From assembly GCA_038744785.1 (NCBI GenBank), contig JBCDLX010000025.1:1-64000 (forward strand): DNA of 64,000 bases, in the 5' to 3' direction. The notes below the pieces were generated by a model that was not told the origin of the DNA, made no database searches, and was given only the letters and a program-made list of their open reading frames with translations. Each line of letters opens with the position of its first letter. Position 1 is the first letter of the stretch. Below are positions 1-8,231 of the stretch, piece after piece. A program made the position numbers and the translations under genes. The DNA is from Ovoidimarina sp038744785. GTDB taxonomy: Bacteria; Pseudomonadota; Alphaproteobacteria; Rhodobacterales; Rhodobacteraceae.

Positions 1-1
1 C

Positions 2-430
2 CATACAAGGTGGCGGCGTCCCTTGGTCGAAGCGGCCGGTCGGATGCGTATGGTGGGCTGGGTCGCGATGGCGCTGATCGGTCTGTCATTGGCGGCAATG
101 GTTGTTTTGGCCGCGAACGCCGCACTTGCGGCGAATGCCCGTGTGATCGCCACCTTGCGACTCGTCGGTGCACGGGACGCTTTCGTGGCCCGCGCCTTTA
201 CCCGCCGGTTCACCTTGCGCACCTTGTCCGGCGCGACCGTGGGCACCGTGATTGGACTTGTCGGCGTTGCTTTCATGCCCGGAGAGGGGGCAGAACGCGC
301 ATTTCTCACAGGGTTTAGATTTCAAGGAGCCGAATGGACCGCGCCATTGGCTATCCCGATCCTATCGGCAGTGCTTGCTTTCGCCGCCACCCGATTTGCA
401 GCTTTCAGGCGATTGCGAGAGACACGGTAA
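2..430 (+). CDS. ftsX: Cell division protein FtsX, C-terminal part (5' end outside window)
   Basis: The reading frame is already open at the window edge, so only the last ~142 residues are present. It shows hydrophobic segments typical of the FtsX/MacB permease domain, with the family-like stretch 'ATLRLVGARD' between two membrane helices and a last helix near the C-terminus. FtsX is the membrane partner of the ATPase FtsE and links divisome assembly to peptidoglycan hydrolysis at the septum. The ftsE gene would be expected just upstream, outside the window. The stop TAA shares its last base with the ATG of the following acyltransferase gene, so the two are probably translationally coupled. 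The family call rests on the permease pattern and this neighbourhood, because the N-terminal half cannot be seen. Confidence 0.75.
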   Translation, partial: HTRWRRPLVEAAGRMRMVGWVAMALIGLSLAAMVVLAANAALAANARVIATLRLVGARDAFVARAFTRRFTLRTLSGATVGTVIGLVGVAFMPGEGAERAFLTGFRFQGAEWTAPLAIPILSAVLAFAATRFAAFRRLRETR

Positions 431-1146
431 TGCAGCTCCTGCGATCGCTTTTGTTCAACATACAAATCTACGTCATGATGGCGCTCATGGCGGTTCTATT
501 CTTTCCGTTCGCTCTCTTTAGTCGCGATTGGGCACTGCGGGCGTGCCACACCTGGTGCCGATGGGTCATTTGGACAGCGCGCTGGATGGTTGGACTTCGG
601 GTCGAGGTGCGGGGCACACCGCCCACCGATCCTGCGCTCGTCGCGGCAAAGCACCAATCCTTCTTTGACATCATCATCATCTTTGGGGCCGTGCCTTTGG
701 GGCGGTTCATCATGAAGCGTCAGCTGATGTTCGCGCCGATACTGGGACAATATGGATTGCGCATAGGCTGTGTACCCGTGGACCGCGGCAAGCGAGGTAA
801 GGCCATCGCGAAGATGGTCGGCGATGTGACAAAGAGCCTGCGCAGGCCCGGCCAGTTGATCATCTACCCTCAAGGCACACGGGTCGCGCCGGGGGCCAAG
901 CTGCCATACAAGGTCGGCACTGCGATCCTTTACGAACAGCTTGGCCAGCCTTGTGTCCCGGTCGCGGTGAATGTTGGCCTGTTTTGGCCGAAGCGCGGCG
1001 TCCTGCGGAAGCACGGCCTCGCGGTTGTCGAGTTCTTGGATCCGATTCCACCGGGCGTACCCCGAGACACGTTTCTTCGTCGGCTGGAAAACGACATCGA
1101 GACTCGCTCGGACGCGTTGATGACGGAGGCAGGGTTTAAGGGATAG
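430..1146 (+). CDS. plsC: 1-acyl-sn-glycerol-3-phosphate acyltransferase (PlsC family)
   Basis: A 238-residue membrane-associated acyltransferase that would acylate lysophosphatidic acid to phosphatidic acid in phospholipid synthesis. There is a hydrophobic N-terminal helix (about residues 10-30). The catalytic H-X4-D motif is seen as HQSFFD (H75, D80). The substrate-binding block reads YPQGTR (about 146-151), where many relatives have FPEGTR, so Gln replaces the usual Glu. I chose the ATG that overlaps the ftsX stop by one base. An earlier in-frame start would lie inside ftsX and add a non-homologous leader. The overlap implies co-transcription with ftsEX. Confidence 0.9.
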   Translation: MQLLRSLLFNIQIYVMMALMAVLFFPFALFSRDWALRACHTWCRWVIWTARWMVGLRVEVRGTPPTDPALVAAKHQSFFDIIIIFGAVPLGRFIMKRQLMFAPILGQYGLRIGCVPVDRGKRGKAIAKMVGDVTKSLRRPGQLIIYPQGTRVAPGAKLPYKVGTAILYEQLGQPCVPVAVNVGLFWPKRGVLRKHGLAVVEFLDPIPPGVPRDTFLRRLENDIETRSDALMTEAGFKG

Positions 1147-1298
1147 ACCACATAGCTAAATCGGCCGATCGAAGAGGGTGAGACCTGCATTGCGTCGTGC
1201 AAGCGTAAGGCACGGCCTCCCGGCTTTGGTGGACATGGTCGAGATAGCCGACGTCTTTTGTCATGACGCCCGATCAGCGAAGTCGATGTACTGGACGA

Positions 1299-1625
1299 TC
1301 AGGCCGCGATTTCCGGGTAGCGTTCGCGTAGCGCGCTCGTTGCGACGCGGCACGCATCTGCGATCGCGCCCAGATTAGCATCGACGGGGGAGGCTTCGGC
1401 GGCTGCGGAAAGCTCTGACACTGTCTCGAACCCAAGGTTCAGCGCTGCACCCTTAAGACTATGAAAGCCAACGCGGCGGGCATCTGCATCGTCTTCTTGA
1501 CCGAGCTCTTGAATGGTCTCTTCTAACTCCATCAGGAACACCTCGGCGATTTCGGCAAAATCTTCTTGGCCGATCTCGTCGCGAAGTTCGGTTACACGTG
1601 TCCAGTTGATCAATGTGCGCTCCAT
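1299..1625 (-). CDS. Hpt (histidine phosphotransfer) domain protein
   Basis: A 108-residue single-domain Hpt protein. The phosphorylatable histidine sits in the motif HSLKGAALNLG (H55), inside a helical-bundle pattern, and there is no other domain. Such stand-alone Hpt proteins pass phosphoryl groups between hybrid kinases and response regulators in the cytoplasm. It is divergent from the gene for a receiver-SpoIIE phosphatase protein, which makes that receiver its likely partner. This pairing is inferred from position only. Confidence 0.85.
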   Translation of the reverse strand: MERTLINWTRVTELRDEIGQEDFAEIAEVFLMELEETIQELGQEDDADARRVGFHSLKGAALNLGFETVSELSAAAEASPVDANLGAIADACRVATSALRERYPEIAA

Positions 1626-1645
1626 CGAAGTGTTTGTGCCGTACT

Positions 1646-1670
1646 GGAACTAGATTCACACTATCGCGTT
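1646..1670 (+). promoter_or_regulatory. Candidate EcfG-type ECF sigma promoter (GGAAC-N16-CGTT)
   Basis: GGAAC at 1646-1650 is followed after 16 bases by CGTT at 1667-1670, the layout of alphaproteobacterial general-stress (EcfG/sigma-T) promoters. It points at the receiver-phosphatase gene and would give a leader of about 100 nt. Roughly one such match is expected by chance in a window this long, so the case rests on its position in an intergenic region before a signalling gene. Confidence 0.3.
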
Positions 1671-1782
1671 ACGAACGCCGCAACTAATCCATTGAATTTT
1701 AGGGTTCACTCCTTCTTAAGCGGCAAGCTCCAATAGGCTCCGACCAGACCCACACAGGCAGGCGGCCCGATTGGCGCATGCG

Positions 1783-3063
1783 ATGAGATATGACACCAAT
1801 GCGCCTTCGGGCACGGTTGCCGCGGGGCGTGCGATCCGGCGAGTGCTGATAGTCGATGATAGCCGTGCCCATCGGCTGTTGATTGCCAAAGTTTTGCGCC
1901 GATGGGGATACGAGTTTCTTGAAGCAAGTTCCGGTCAAGAAGCGTTGGAGCTATTGACCGCGAACGAGATCGACCTTGTGCTCAGCGATTGGGTGATGCC
2001 ACAGATGTCGGGTCTGGAACTCTGCCAGGCATTCCGCGACCTCGACCGCGCGCACTACGTCTACTTCATTCTCCTCACATCCAAATCCGCCCGGGAAGAT
2101 GTGGCGATGGGTCTTGCAGCCGGGGCCGACGATTTCCTGTCGAAACCGATCAATTCGGAAGAGTTGATGGCCCGAATATCGGCTGGCGAACGTCTGGTGG
2201 CGATGCAACGCATTCTCGAAGAAAAGAACAGTGAGCTCGCGCACACTTTGGGAGAGCTGCAGACCCTCTACGATGCGGTTGCGCGCGATCTGGTAGAGGC
2301 CCGGCGCCTTCAGCAATCGCTTGTCCCGCAGCGCGCAATGAGGTTCGAAGGCGCGGACGTGGCGCTTTTGCTGCGGCCATCGGGCCATGTCGGGGGCGAT
2401 CTGGTGGGCGCGTTCGCCGTGGATGACCAGCGCATCTGCGTCTACGCAATCGACGTCTCTGGCCACGGTATTGCTTCGGCGCTGATGACCGCGCGGCTTG
2501 CGGGCTACCTGTCGGCCGCATCGCCCGAAAACAACGTTGCCCTGACCGAGGGTCCGGATGGATCCCTGACACTCTTGCCATTGGGCGAAGTCTGCGGTCG
2601 TCTCAATGCGTCAATTCTGGCGGATATCGAGACCGAACTGTACTTCACGATGGCGATTGCAGCGTGCGATTTGGCCACGGGGGCCGTCGCGCTCGCGCAA
2701 GCGGGTCATCCCCACCCGATGGTTCAGCGTGCCGATGGATCCACGCATTTTGTGGGCGAGGGCGGCATGCCGATCGGCCTGTTCGAAGAGGCAGAATTCA
2801 CAGAGACCCGGTTTATCCTGAACGCGGGCGACCGGCTGCTTTTGCATTCCGATGGTTTCACCGAGGCGACCGCAGACGGGACGACCATGCTTGACCAAGA
2901 CGGTCTTGCCCGACTGGTCGGCGAGTTGTCCGAGTTAAGCGGCGAGGCATTTCTGGAAACCCTGGTTTGGAAACTGTCAGATTTCACCGGCGACGCCGAT
3001 TTCGAAGACGACGTGTCTGGTGTTCTGTTGGAGTTCGGTGGCCGCGCGCCGCGCGGGTCATAG
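1783..3063 (+). CDS. Response regulator with SpoIIE/PP2C-type serine phosphatase output domain
   Basis: A protein of about 426 residues. Residues ~20-135 form a receiver domain with the acidic pair in VLIVDD (D25/D26), phospho-acceptor D69 in LVLSDW and K121 in the SKP motif. A coiled-coil-like linker (about 140-185) leads to a RsbU/SpoIIE phosphatase domain, whose metal-binding motifs are visible as GGDLVGAF, DVSGHG, HSDGFTEA and the terminal DDVSG. By family knowledge it would dephosphorylate an anti-sigma antagonist (STAS protein) when its receiver is phosphorylated. No STAS or anti-sigma gene lies nearby. A TTG four codons upstream (1771) is an alternative start. The 3' end overlaps the convergent Nudix gene by six bases. 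Confidence 0.88.
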   Translation: MRYDTNAPSGTVAAGRAIRRVLIVDDSRAHRLLIAKVLRRWGYEFLEASSGQEALELLTANEIDLVLSDWVMPQMSGLELCQAFRDLDRAHYVYFILLTSKSAREDVAMGLAAGADDFLSKPINSEELMARISAGERLVAMQRILEEKNSELAHTLGELQTLYDAVARDLVEARRLQQSLVPQRAMRFEGADVALLLRPSGHVGGDLVGAFAVDDQRICVYAIDVSGHGIASALMTARLAGYLSAASPENNVALTEGPDGSLTLLPLGEVCGRLNASILADIETELYFTMAIAACDLATGAVALAQAGHPHPMVQRADGSTHFVGEGGMPIGLFEEAEFTETRFILNAGDRLLLHSDGFTEATADGTTMLDQDGLARLVGELSELSGEAFLETLVWKLSDFTGDADFEDDVSGVLLEFGGRAPRGS

Positions 3064-3492
3064 CAAACCGGACAGGAACAAACGATCCCCGTCATTGGCG
3101 ACAATTCCGGTCGCAACCTGAAGCGTTGTCCAAATCTCTGTATGCCCCTCTTCAACCGGCGGTCCAAGCTTGCGCACGGGGCGCGCAAGGTAGACATGAC
3201 AGATCTTCTCGGCCCAAAGATCGTACTCTGGCATGTAAGTGAACCGACGGAAAGCGCCGAGCCGTTTGGGTGCTGCGATCCGCCAACCGGTTTCTTCCCA
3301 GACTTCGCGGTAGAGCGCGGCCAACGGCGACTCGCCTGGATCGATCCCACCGCCAGGAAGCTGGAACTCTGGGTCTGGATCAGCCTGATGGGTCAGTAGA
3401 ACGTGTTGCCCCCGCAAGAGCACTGCGTACGCTCCTGGCCTTTGCCGATAGCGCATATCTGCTCTAACACTTTCGCCCACCCGCCTGATCAC
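3058..3492 (-). CDS. Nudix hydrolase
   Basis: A 144-residue Nudix-fold enzyme. The Nudix box is intact: GGGIDPGE, seven residues, then REVWEETGW (fits GX5EX7REUXEEXGU), so a pyrophosphohydrolase acting on a nucleoside-diphosphate-linked substrate is expected. The substrate cannot be read from sequence. It is divergent from hslO, with a 71-bp gap that holds a heat-shock-like promoter facing the other way. Confidence 0.85.
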   Translation of the reverse strand: MIRRVGESVRADMRYRQRPGAYAVLLRGQHVLLTHQADPDPEFQLPGGGIDPGESPLAALYREVWEETGWRIAAPKRLGAFRRFTYMPEYDLWAEKICHVYLARPVRKLGPPVEEGHTEIWTTLQVATGIVANDGDRLFLSGLL

Positions 3493-3495
3493 CGG

Positions 3496-3526
3496 CTTGG
3501 ACCCCTTCGAACCGCTCCTATATAGT
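3496..3526 (+). promoter_or_regulatory. Candidate RpoH (heat-shock) promoter of hslO
   Basis: CTTG at 3496-3499 is followed after 17 bases by CCTATAT at 3517-3523. The alphaproteobacterial heat-shock promoter consensus is CTTG-N17/18-CYTATNTNNG, and only the last G is missed. The start codon of hslO lies about 30 bases beyond the expected transcription start. The same bases can also be read as a vegetative promoter, TTGGAC-N16-TATATA. Confidence 0.6.
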
Positions 3527-3563
3527 CGCGGTATGCCAATCGGCAGTCTTTAAGGAAACCCCC

Positions 3564-4550
3564 ATGACGCTTGGAGCTCAGATCGCCTGGGACGACACCG
3601 TCCTGCCATTTCAACTTGACCGCTCGGACATTCGTGGCCGCGTGGCCCGTCTTGACGGGACGCTCGACGCTGTTCTGTCACAGCACGCCTATCCTGCCGC
3701 TGTCGAGGCTTTGGTGGCCGAGATGGCGTTGCTCACCGCGCTGATTGGGCAGACCATTAAGCTGCGGTGGAAACTGTCCCTGCAAGTTCGGGGCGATGGC
3801 CCCGTACGGTTGATCGCAACGGATTACTATGCTCCTTCAAATGAAGATGAGCCGGCGCGAATTCGGGCCTATGCCAGCTTCGATGAAGACAGGATGTCAG
3901 ATGCCCCGGCCTTTCAGCAGATCGGTAAGGGCTACTTCGCGGTTCTGATCGATCAAGGCAGCGGCACGACGCCCTATCAGGGGATCACACCGATCGCCGG
4001 CGGTTCGCTGTCGGCCTGTGCGGAAACCTATTTCGCGCAGTCCGAGCAGCTGCCCACGCGCTTCGCGCTAAGCTATGGCCGGTCTTCGGTGCCGGGTGGT
4101 GGCGAGTCGTGGCGCGCAGGCGGGGTGATGTTGCAGCACATGCCCGAAGCCTCGCCATTCGCGGCAGACGGTGCGTCTGGCGAGAACGGTCTGTTGGATG
4201 CCTCTGATGTCCTTGATGGCGACGAGCTTGAAAACTGGAACCGTGCAAATCTTTTGCTCGATACGGTCGAGGAACTGGAGCTTGTGGGTCCCAGTGTCGG
4301 GCCGACCGATCTCTTGGTGCGCCTTTTCCACGAAGAAGGTCCGCGCGTCTTCGATGCCCAACCTGTAGCTTTTGGCTGCACCTGTTCGGCTGACCGTGTG
4401 CGTGAAAGCCTTTCGATCTATTCGGCGAAGGACATTGCGCACATGACCACCGACGACGGGATCGTGACGGCCGACTGCCAATTCTGTGGTGCACATTACG
4501 AGTTCCAGCCCGAAACGCTGGGGTTCGAGGCCACAGAGGCGCAAACGTGA
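3564..4550 (+). CDS. hslO: Hsp33 redox-regulated molecular chaperone
   Basis: A 328-residue Hsp33. The C-terminal redox switch carries the four zinc-binding cysteines as CTC (in FGCTCSADR) and CQFC (in ADCQFCGAHY). Oxidative unfolding of this zinc centre activates the holdase that protects unfolding proteins in the cytoplasm. The N-terminal core is full length. It is the first gene of a long rightward run and overlaps the next gene as GTGA. The candidate RpoH promoter just upstream fits heat-shock control. Confidence 0.95.
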   Translation: MTLGAQIAWDDTVLPFQLDRSDIRGRVARLDGTLDAVLSQHAYPAAVEALVAEMALLTALIGQTIKLRWKLSLQVRGDGPVRLIATDYYAPSNEDEPARIRAYASFDEDRMSDAPAFQQIGKGYFAVLIDQGSGTTPYQGITPIAGGSLSACAETYFAQSEQLPTRFALSYGRSSVPGGGESWRAGGVMLQHMPEASPFAADGASGENGLLDASDVLDGDELENWNRANLLLDTVEELELVGPSVGPTDLLVRLFHEEGPRVFDAQPVAFGCTCSADRVRESLSIYSAKDIAHMTTDDGIVTADCQFCGAHYEFQPETLGFEATEAQT

Positions 4551-5149
4551 AGGGCCCCGAGGCACGTGCGCAGATCCTGCGTGCGTGCCGGGTCCCCGGC
4601 GCGCCGTCATCGGATTTCGATCTGAGTTCGGGCGTCGATTTGCCACCGGGCCGGAAACTCCGTCCCGCAGCGGTGCTAATCGGCGTGCGTGCGCACGCAG
4701 GCCGGGCCGAGGTCGTGCTGACCAAGCGCTCGTCTCGCCTAAAGCACCATCCCGGCCAGATTGCTTTTCCCGGCGGAAAGGTCGACGAAAGTGACGACGG
4801 CCCGGTTGCCGCCGCGCTTCGGGAGGCTGAGGAAGAGATCGGTTTGCCGCGTCGCGCGGTTGAGGTGTTGGGCACCATGCCACCCCATGAGACAGTAACA
4901 GGGTTTCAGGTCACTCCCGTCTTGGGCTGGATCAGCGAACGGTTTGACCCCCTGCCCGAAGCCGGAGAGGTCGCCGAGGTGTTCGATGTCCCGCTTGCCC
5001 ACGTCACCGACCCTGCGCAGTTCATCGTCGAAGGCCGACATTGGCGTGGTCAGCGCCGAAACTACTATGCTGTGCCGTGGGGTCCCTATTACATTTGGGG
5101 CGCCACAGCCCGAATGCTTAGGGCGCTGGCAGACCGGATGGCAGTTTGA
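4547..5149 (+). CDS. CoA pyrophosphatase-type Nudix hydrolase
   Basis: A 200-residue protein of the YeaB/NudL (UPF0035) group, which cleaves CoA and its derivatives to 4'-phosphopantetheine and 3',5'-ADP. The group signature is visible: TKRSSRLKHHPGQ, then FPGGKVDESDDG and ALREAEEEIGL. The Nudix box has Asp in place of the first Glu, as in this subgroup. The start is GTG overlapping the hslO stop, and its own stop overlaps the TTG start of cca, so all three are coupled. Tight linkage of this enzyme to cca is common in alphaproteobacteria. Confidence 0.88.
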   Translation: MKGPEARAQILRACRVPGAPSSDFDLSSGVDLPPGRKLRPAAVLIGVRAHAGRAEVVLTKRSSRLKHHPGQIAFPGGKVDESDDGPVAAALREAEEEIGLPRRAVEVLGTMPPHETVTGFQVTPVLGWISERFDPLPEAGEVAEVFDVPLAHVTDPAQFIVEGRHWRGQRRNYYAVPWGPYYIWGATARMLRALADRMAV

Positions 5150-6303
5150 GACGTATTGACGGAGAGTGGTTAAGCCGCCCTGAAACGACAGCGGTCATGT
5201 CGGCGCTAAGCGGCGGCGGTTACAACGTCCATTTCGTCGGCGGATGTGTGCGCGACGCGCTGGTCGAGCACCCGGTCAAAGATGTTGATATCGCGACCGA
5301 TGCCCGCCCGGAGGCTGTAATCGCCCTGTCTGAAGCCGCGGGGCATAAGACCGTGTCGACAGGGATCCAGCACGGGACAGTGACTGTTGTGTCGGGCGGC
5401 TATCCTTACGAGGTAACGACGTTCCGACGCGACGTGACAACCGACGGACGGCGCGCTGTCGTGGCGTTCTCTGACGACATTGCAGAGGATGCGGCGCGGC
5501 GCGATTTTACTATCAATGCGCTTTATGCCGATGCCGATGGCCGCGTGCGTGATCCCCTTGGATCCGGGGTGGTGGACCTTCAGGATGGGCGCGTCCGCTT
5601 TGTCGGTGACGCGGAGACCCGTATTCGCGAGGACTATCTTCGCATTCTTCGGTTTTTCCGCTTCTTCGCGCGGTTCGGGACCAGCGGACCCGATACCGAA
5701 GCACTGGCTGCGATTGGCCTCTGCTTGGACGGGTTGCACACCCTTTCGTCAGAGCGGGTCGGGCAAGAGATGATGCGCCTTCTTGGCGATGGCGATCCAG
5801 GACGTTCAGTCGCTGCAATGGCTGCCGTAGGTGTTCTGGGGCAGGTGTTGCCCGGGGCTGATCCGACCGGGCTTCCGGTGGTTGTACACCTTGAGACAGA
5901 AGCAGGGGTCGCGCCTGATCGAATCCGGCGTCTCGCCGTCCTTGGAGGCGACCAGCCGGACGTTCTCTGGCGGCTATCAAATGCAGAAACGCGACGACTT
6001 GAGTTGCTGCGCGAAAGCCTGGGCTCTGGGGCCGGCATCGCCGAGATCGGGTACCGCCATGGGGCAGAGGCGGCAATAGATGTGGCCTTGCTGCGTGCGG
6101 CCGTTTCCGGGGTTCCTTTGCCCCATACGGCCATCGCGGACGCGAAACGCGGCGCGCTTGCGTTCTTTCCTGTAGCGGCCGCGGACTTGATGCCAGAGCT
6201 TGAAGGCGCGGTGCTGGGCCAGAGGCTTCGGGATCTAGAGGATCGCTGGATCAGATCCGATTTCTCCCTCTCCCGGGACGCGCTCCTTAATTTTGACCTG
6301 TAA
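5146..6303 (+). CDS. cca: CCA tRNA nucleotidyltransferase
   Basis: A 385-residue class II nucleotidyltransferase that adds or repairs the 3'-CCA end of tRNAs. The head domain has GGCVRDAL followed by the catalytic acidic pair in DVDIAT, and the RRDFTINAL motif follows. The neck and tail are helical. The start is TTG in a TTGA overlap with the upstream Nudix stop; there is no better start nearby. It might instead be classed as a poly(A) polymerase-like member, but motif order and length favour CCA addition. Confidence 0.9.
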   Translation: MRRIDGEWLSRPETTAVMSALSGGGYNVHFVGGCVRDALVEHPVKDVDIATDARPEAVIALSEAAGHKTVSTGIQHGTVTVVSGGYPYEVTTFRRDVTTDGRRAVVAFSDDIAEDAARRDFTINALYADADGRVRDPLGSGVVDLQDGRVRFVGDAETRIREDYLRILRFFRFFARFGTSGPDTEALAAIGLCLDGLHTLSSERVGQEMMRLLGDGDPGRSVAAMAAVGVLGQVLPGADPTGLPVVVHLETEAGVAPDRIRRLAVLGGDQPDVLWRLSNAETRRLELLRESLGSGAGIAEIGYRHGAEAAIDVALLRAAVSGVPLPHTAIADAKRGALAFFPVAAADLMPELEGAVLGQRLRDLEDRWIRSDFSLSRDALLNFDL

Positions 6304-6374
6304 GGCTTGCGAGACGGTTTTCCTGTAAAGGAATTCGGTCTATATCCCAGAACAGAGCTTAAAGGCTTAATCCG

Positions 6375-8231
6375 GTGTTCCGCTTCTTCGAAAACCTGGT
6401 TGATCCCTACGTGGACTACGTAGAGACCGACCGGCCGCCGACGCGTCTCTGGCCGTTCATGAGAGAATACGCCCGACCTTTCACCAAGGTCTTTTGGGCG
6501 GCGGGTATCATGTCGGTTGTTGTGGCGGTCGTCGAGATCTGGCTGATCGCCTATATGGGCCGGGTGGTGGATTTTCTGGCGGATGCCGGACCAGCCGAAA
6601 TGTGGGCCCAGCACGGGCTTGAATTGACGCTGGTGGCGATATTCATCCTGACGGCAAGACCGCTTATTCAGGCGCTGGATGTCCTTCTGCTGAACAACAC
6701 CATCCTGCCAAACTTCGGCACGCTTATCCGCTGGCGGGCGCACCGGCATGTGCTGCGGCAGTCGGTGGGATGGTTCGAGAATGATTTTGCGGGCCGGATT
6801 GCGAACCGGATCATGCAAACGCCCCCAGCGGCAGGCGAGGCCGTGTTTCAGGTGTTTGATGCCATCACCTTTTCCATCGCCTACTTTATCGGGGCGGCGG
6901 TGCTTTTAAGCCAGGGGGACCCGCGGCTTGCGATCCCGCTTGTAATCTGGGTCGGGCTTTACGGGTGCCTTGTCTGGTGGACCACGATCCGGGTTGGTCC
7001 TGCGTCAAAGGCGGCGTCCGATGCCCGAAGCGCGGTTACCGGCCGCGTGGTCGATAGCTACACCAATATCCATTCGGTCAAGATGTTCGCGCATCACGAC
7101 CGTGAACTGTCCTACGCCAAAGAGGCAATCGACCGGACGCGCGAGACGTTCTTGGCGGAGATGCGGATCTACACAATCATGGACGTCACGCTGACGTTCC
7201 TGAACGGTCTTCTGATTGTGACCTGTGTCGGATGGGCGATCTGGCTTTGGATGGTCGGTTCGGCCAGCGTCGGTGTTGTCGCGGCGGCTACGGCGGTGGC
7301 CCTACGGCTGAATGCGATGACCGGATGGATCATGTGGGCGCTGACGAACTTCTTCCGCCAGCTGGGTGTTGTGGCTGAAGGGATGGAAACCATAGCGCAG
7401 CCTGTGACGCTTGTGGATGCCCCGGCTGCCCGGGCCCTGTCGCTGACAGACGGTCGGGTCGATCTGATCGGGCTGGGCCACCACTACGGGCGCGAAGTCG
7501 GTGGGGTCGAGGGGGTCGATTTAACCATCGAGCCAGGCGAGAAAATCGGGCTGATTGGACGGTCGGGCGCAGGGAAATCGACGCTCGTGAAGCTCCTTTT
7601 GCGGTTCTATGACGCCGACAAGGGGCGGATCGACATCGACGGTCAAAACATTGCCGGGGTGACACAAGAAAGCTTGCGACGCCAGATCGGGATGGTTCAG
7701 CAAGACAGCTCGCTGCTGCACCGTTCTGTGCGAGACAACATCCTTTATGGTCGCCCCGAGGCGACCCAAGCAGAAGTGGTCGCCGCGGCCGAGCGTGCCC
7801 AGGCGCATGCGTTCATCCTTGACCTTGAGGATGCAGAAGGCCGCAAAGGCTATGACGCGCAGGTTGGCGAGCGGGGCGTGAAGCTTTCGGGGGGTCAGCG
7901 CCAGCGGATCGCTCTGGCGCGTGTGATCCTGAAGAACGCGCCGATCCTTGTGTTGGACGAGGCGACGAGCGCGCTTGATTCCGAAGTCGAGGCCGCCATT
8001 CAGGACACACTTTATGGCCTTATGGAAGGTAAAACGGTGATCGCCATCGCCCATCGACTTTCGACGATTAGTCGAATGGACCGCATTCTTGTGATGGACG
8101 ATGGCCGGATCGTGGAAGAGGGCACGCATGACGCGCTTTTGGCCCAGGGCGGGCTTTACGCGCGGTTCTGGACCAGGCAATCGGGCGGTTTCATTGACAC
8201 GGAGGAAGACGCGCCGGAGGCGGCAGAATGA
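6375..8231 (+). CDS. ABC exporter half-transporter, first of three in tandem
   Basis: A 618-residue fused permease-ATPase. The N-terminal six-helix exporter domain (about 30-330) is followed by an ABC domain with Walker A GRSGAGKST, signature LSGGQRQ, Walker B LVLDEATSALD and H-loop AHRLS, all intact. The GTG start is 70 bases beyond cca, so it may have its own promoter or belong to the cca run. It overlaps the next ABC gene as ATGA. It ends with the motif RFWTRQSGGFI, which recurs in near-identical form in the two following proteins. Substrate unknown; export of a lipid, peptide or drug-like compound is typical of the fold. Confidence 0.9.
   Translation: MFRFFENLVDPYVDYVETDRPPTRLWPFMREYARPFTKVFWAAGIMSVVVAVVEIWLIAYMGRVVDFLADAGPAEMWAQHGLELTLVAIFILTARPLIQALDVLLLNNTILPNFGTLIRWRAHRHVLRQSVGWFENDFAGRIANRIMQTPPAAGEAVFQVFDAITFSIAYFIGAAVLLSQGDPRLAIPLVIWVGLYGCLVWWTTIRVGPASKAASDARSAVTGRVVDSYTNIHSVKMFAHHDRELSYAKEAIDRTRETFLAEMRIYTIMDVTLTFLNGLLIVTCVGWAIWLWMVGSASVGVVAAATAVALRLNAMTGWIMWALTNFFRQLGVVAEGMETIAQPVTLVDAPAARALSLTDGRVDLIGLGHHYGREVGGVEGVDLTIEPGEKIGLIGRSGAGKSTLVKLLLRFYDADKGRIDIDGQNIAGVTQESLRRQIGMVQQDSSLLHRSVRDNILYGRPEATQAEVVAAAERAQAHAFILDLEDAEGRKGYDAQVGERGVKLSGGQRQRIALARVILKNAPILVLDEATSALDSEVEAAIQDTLYGLMEGKTVIAIAHRLSTISRMDRILVMDDGRIVEEGTHDALLAQGGLYARFWTRQSGGFIDTEEDAPEAAE

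Noticed and set aside
3985..4883. Long leftward open frames of 270-297 codons opposite hslO and the Nudix gene
   Set aside because: Arg/Pro-rich translations without motifs, typical antisense shadows of high-GC coding sequence.
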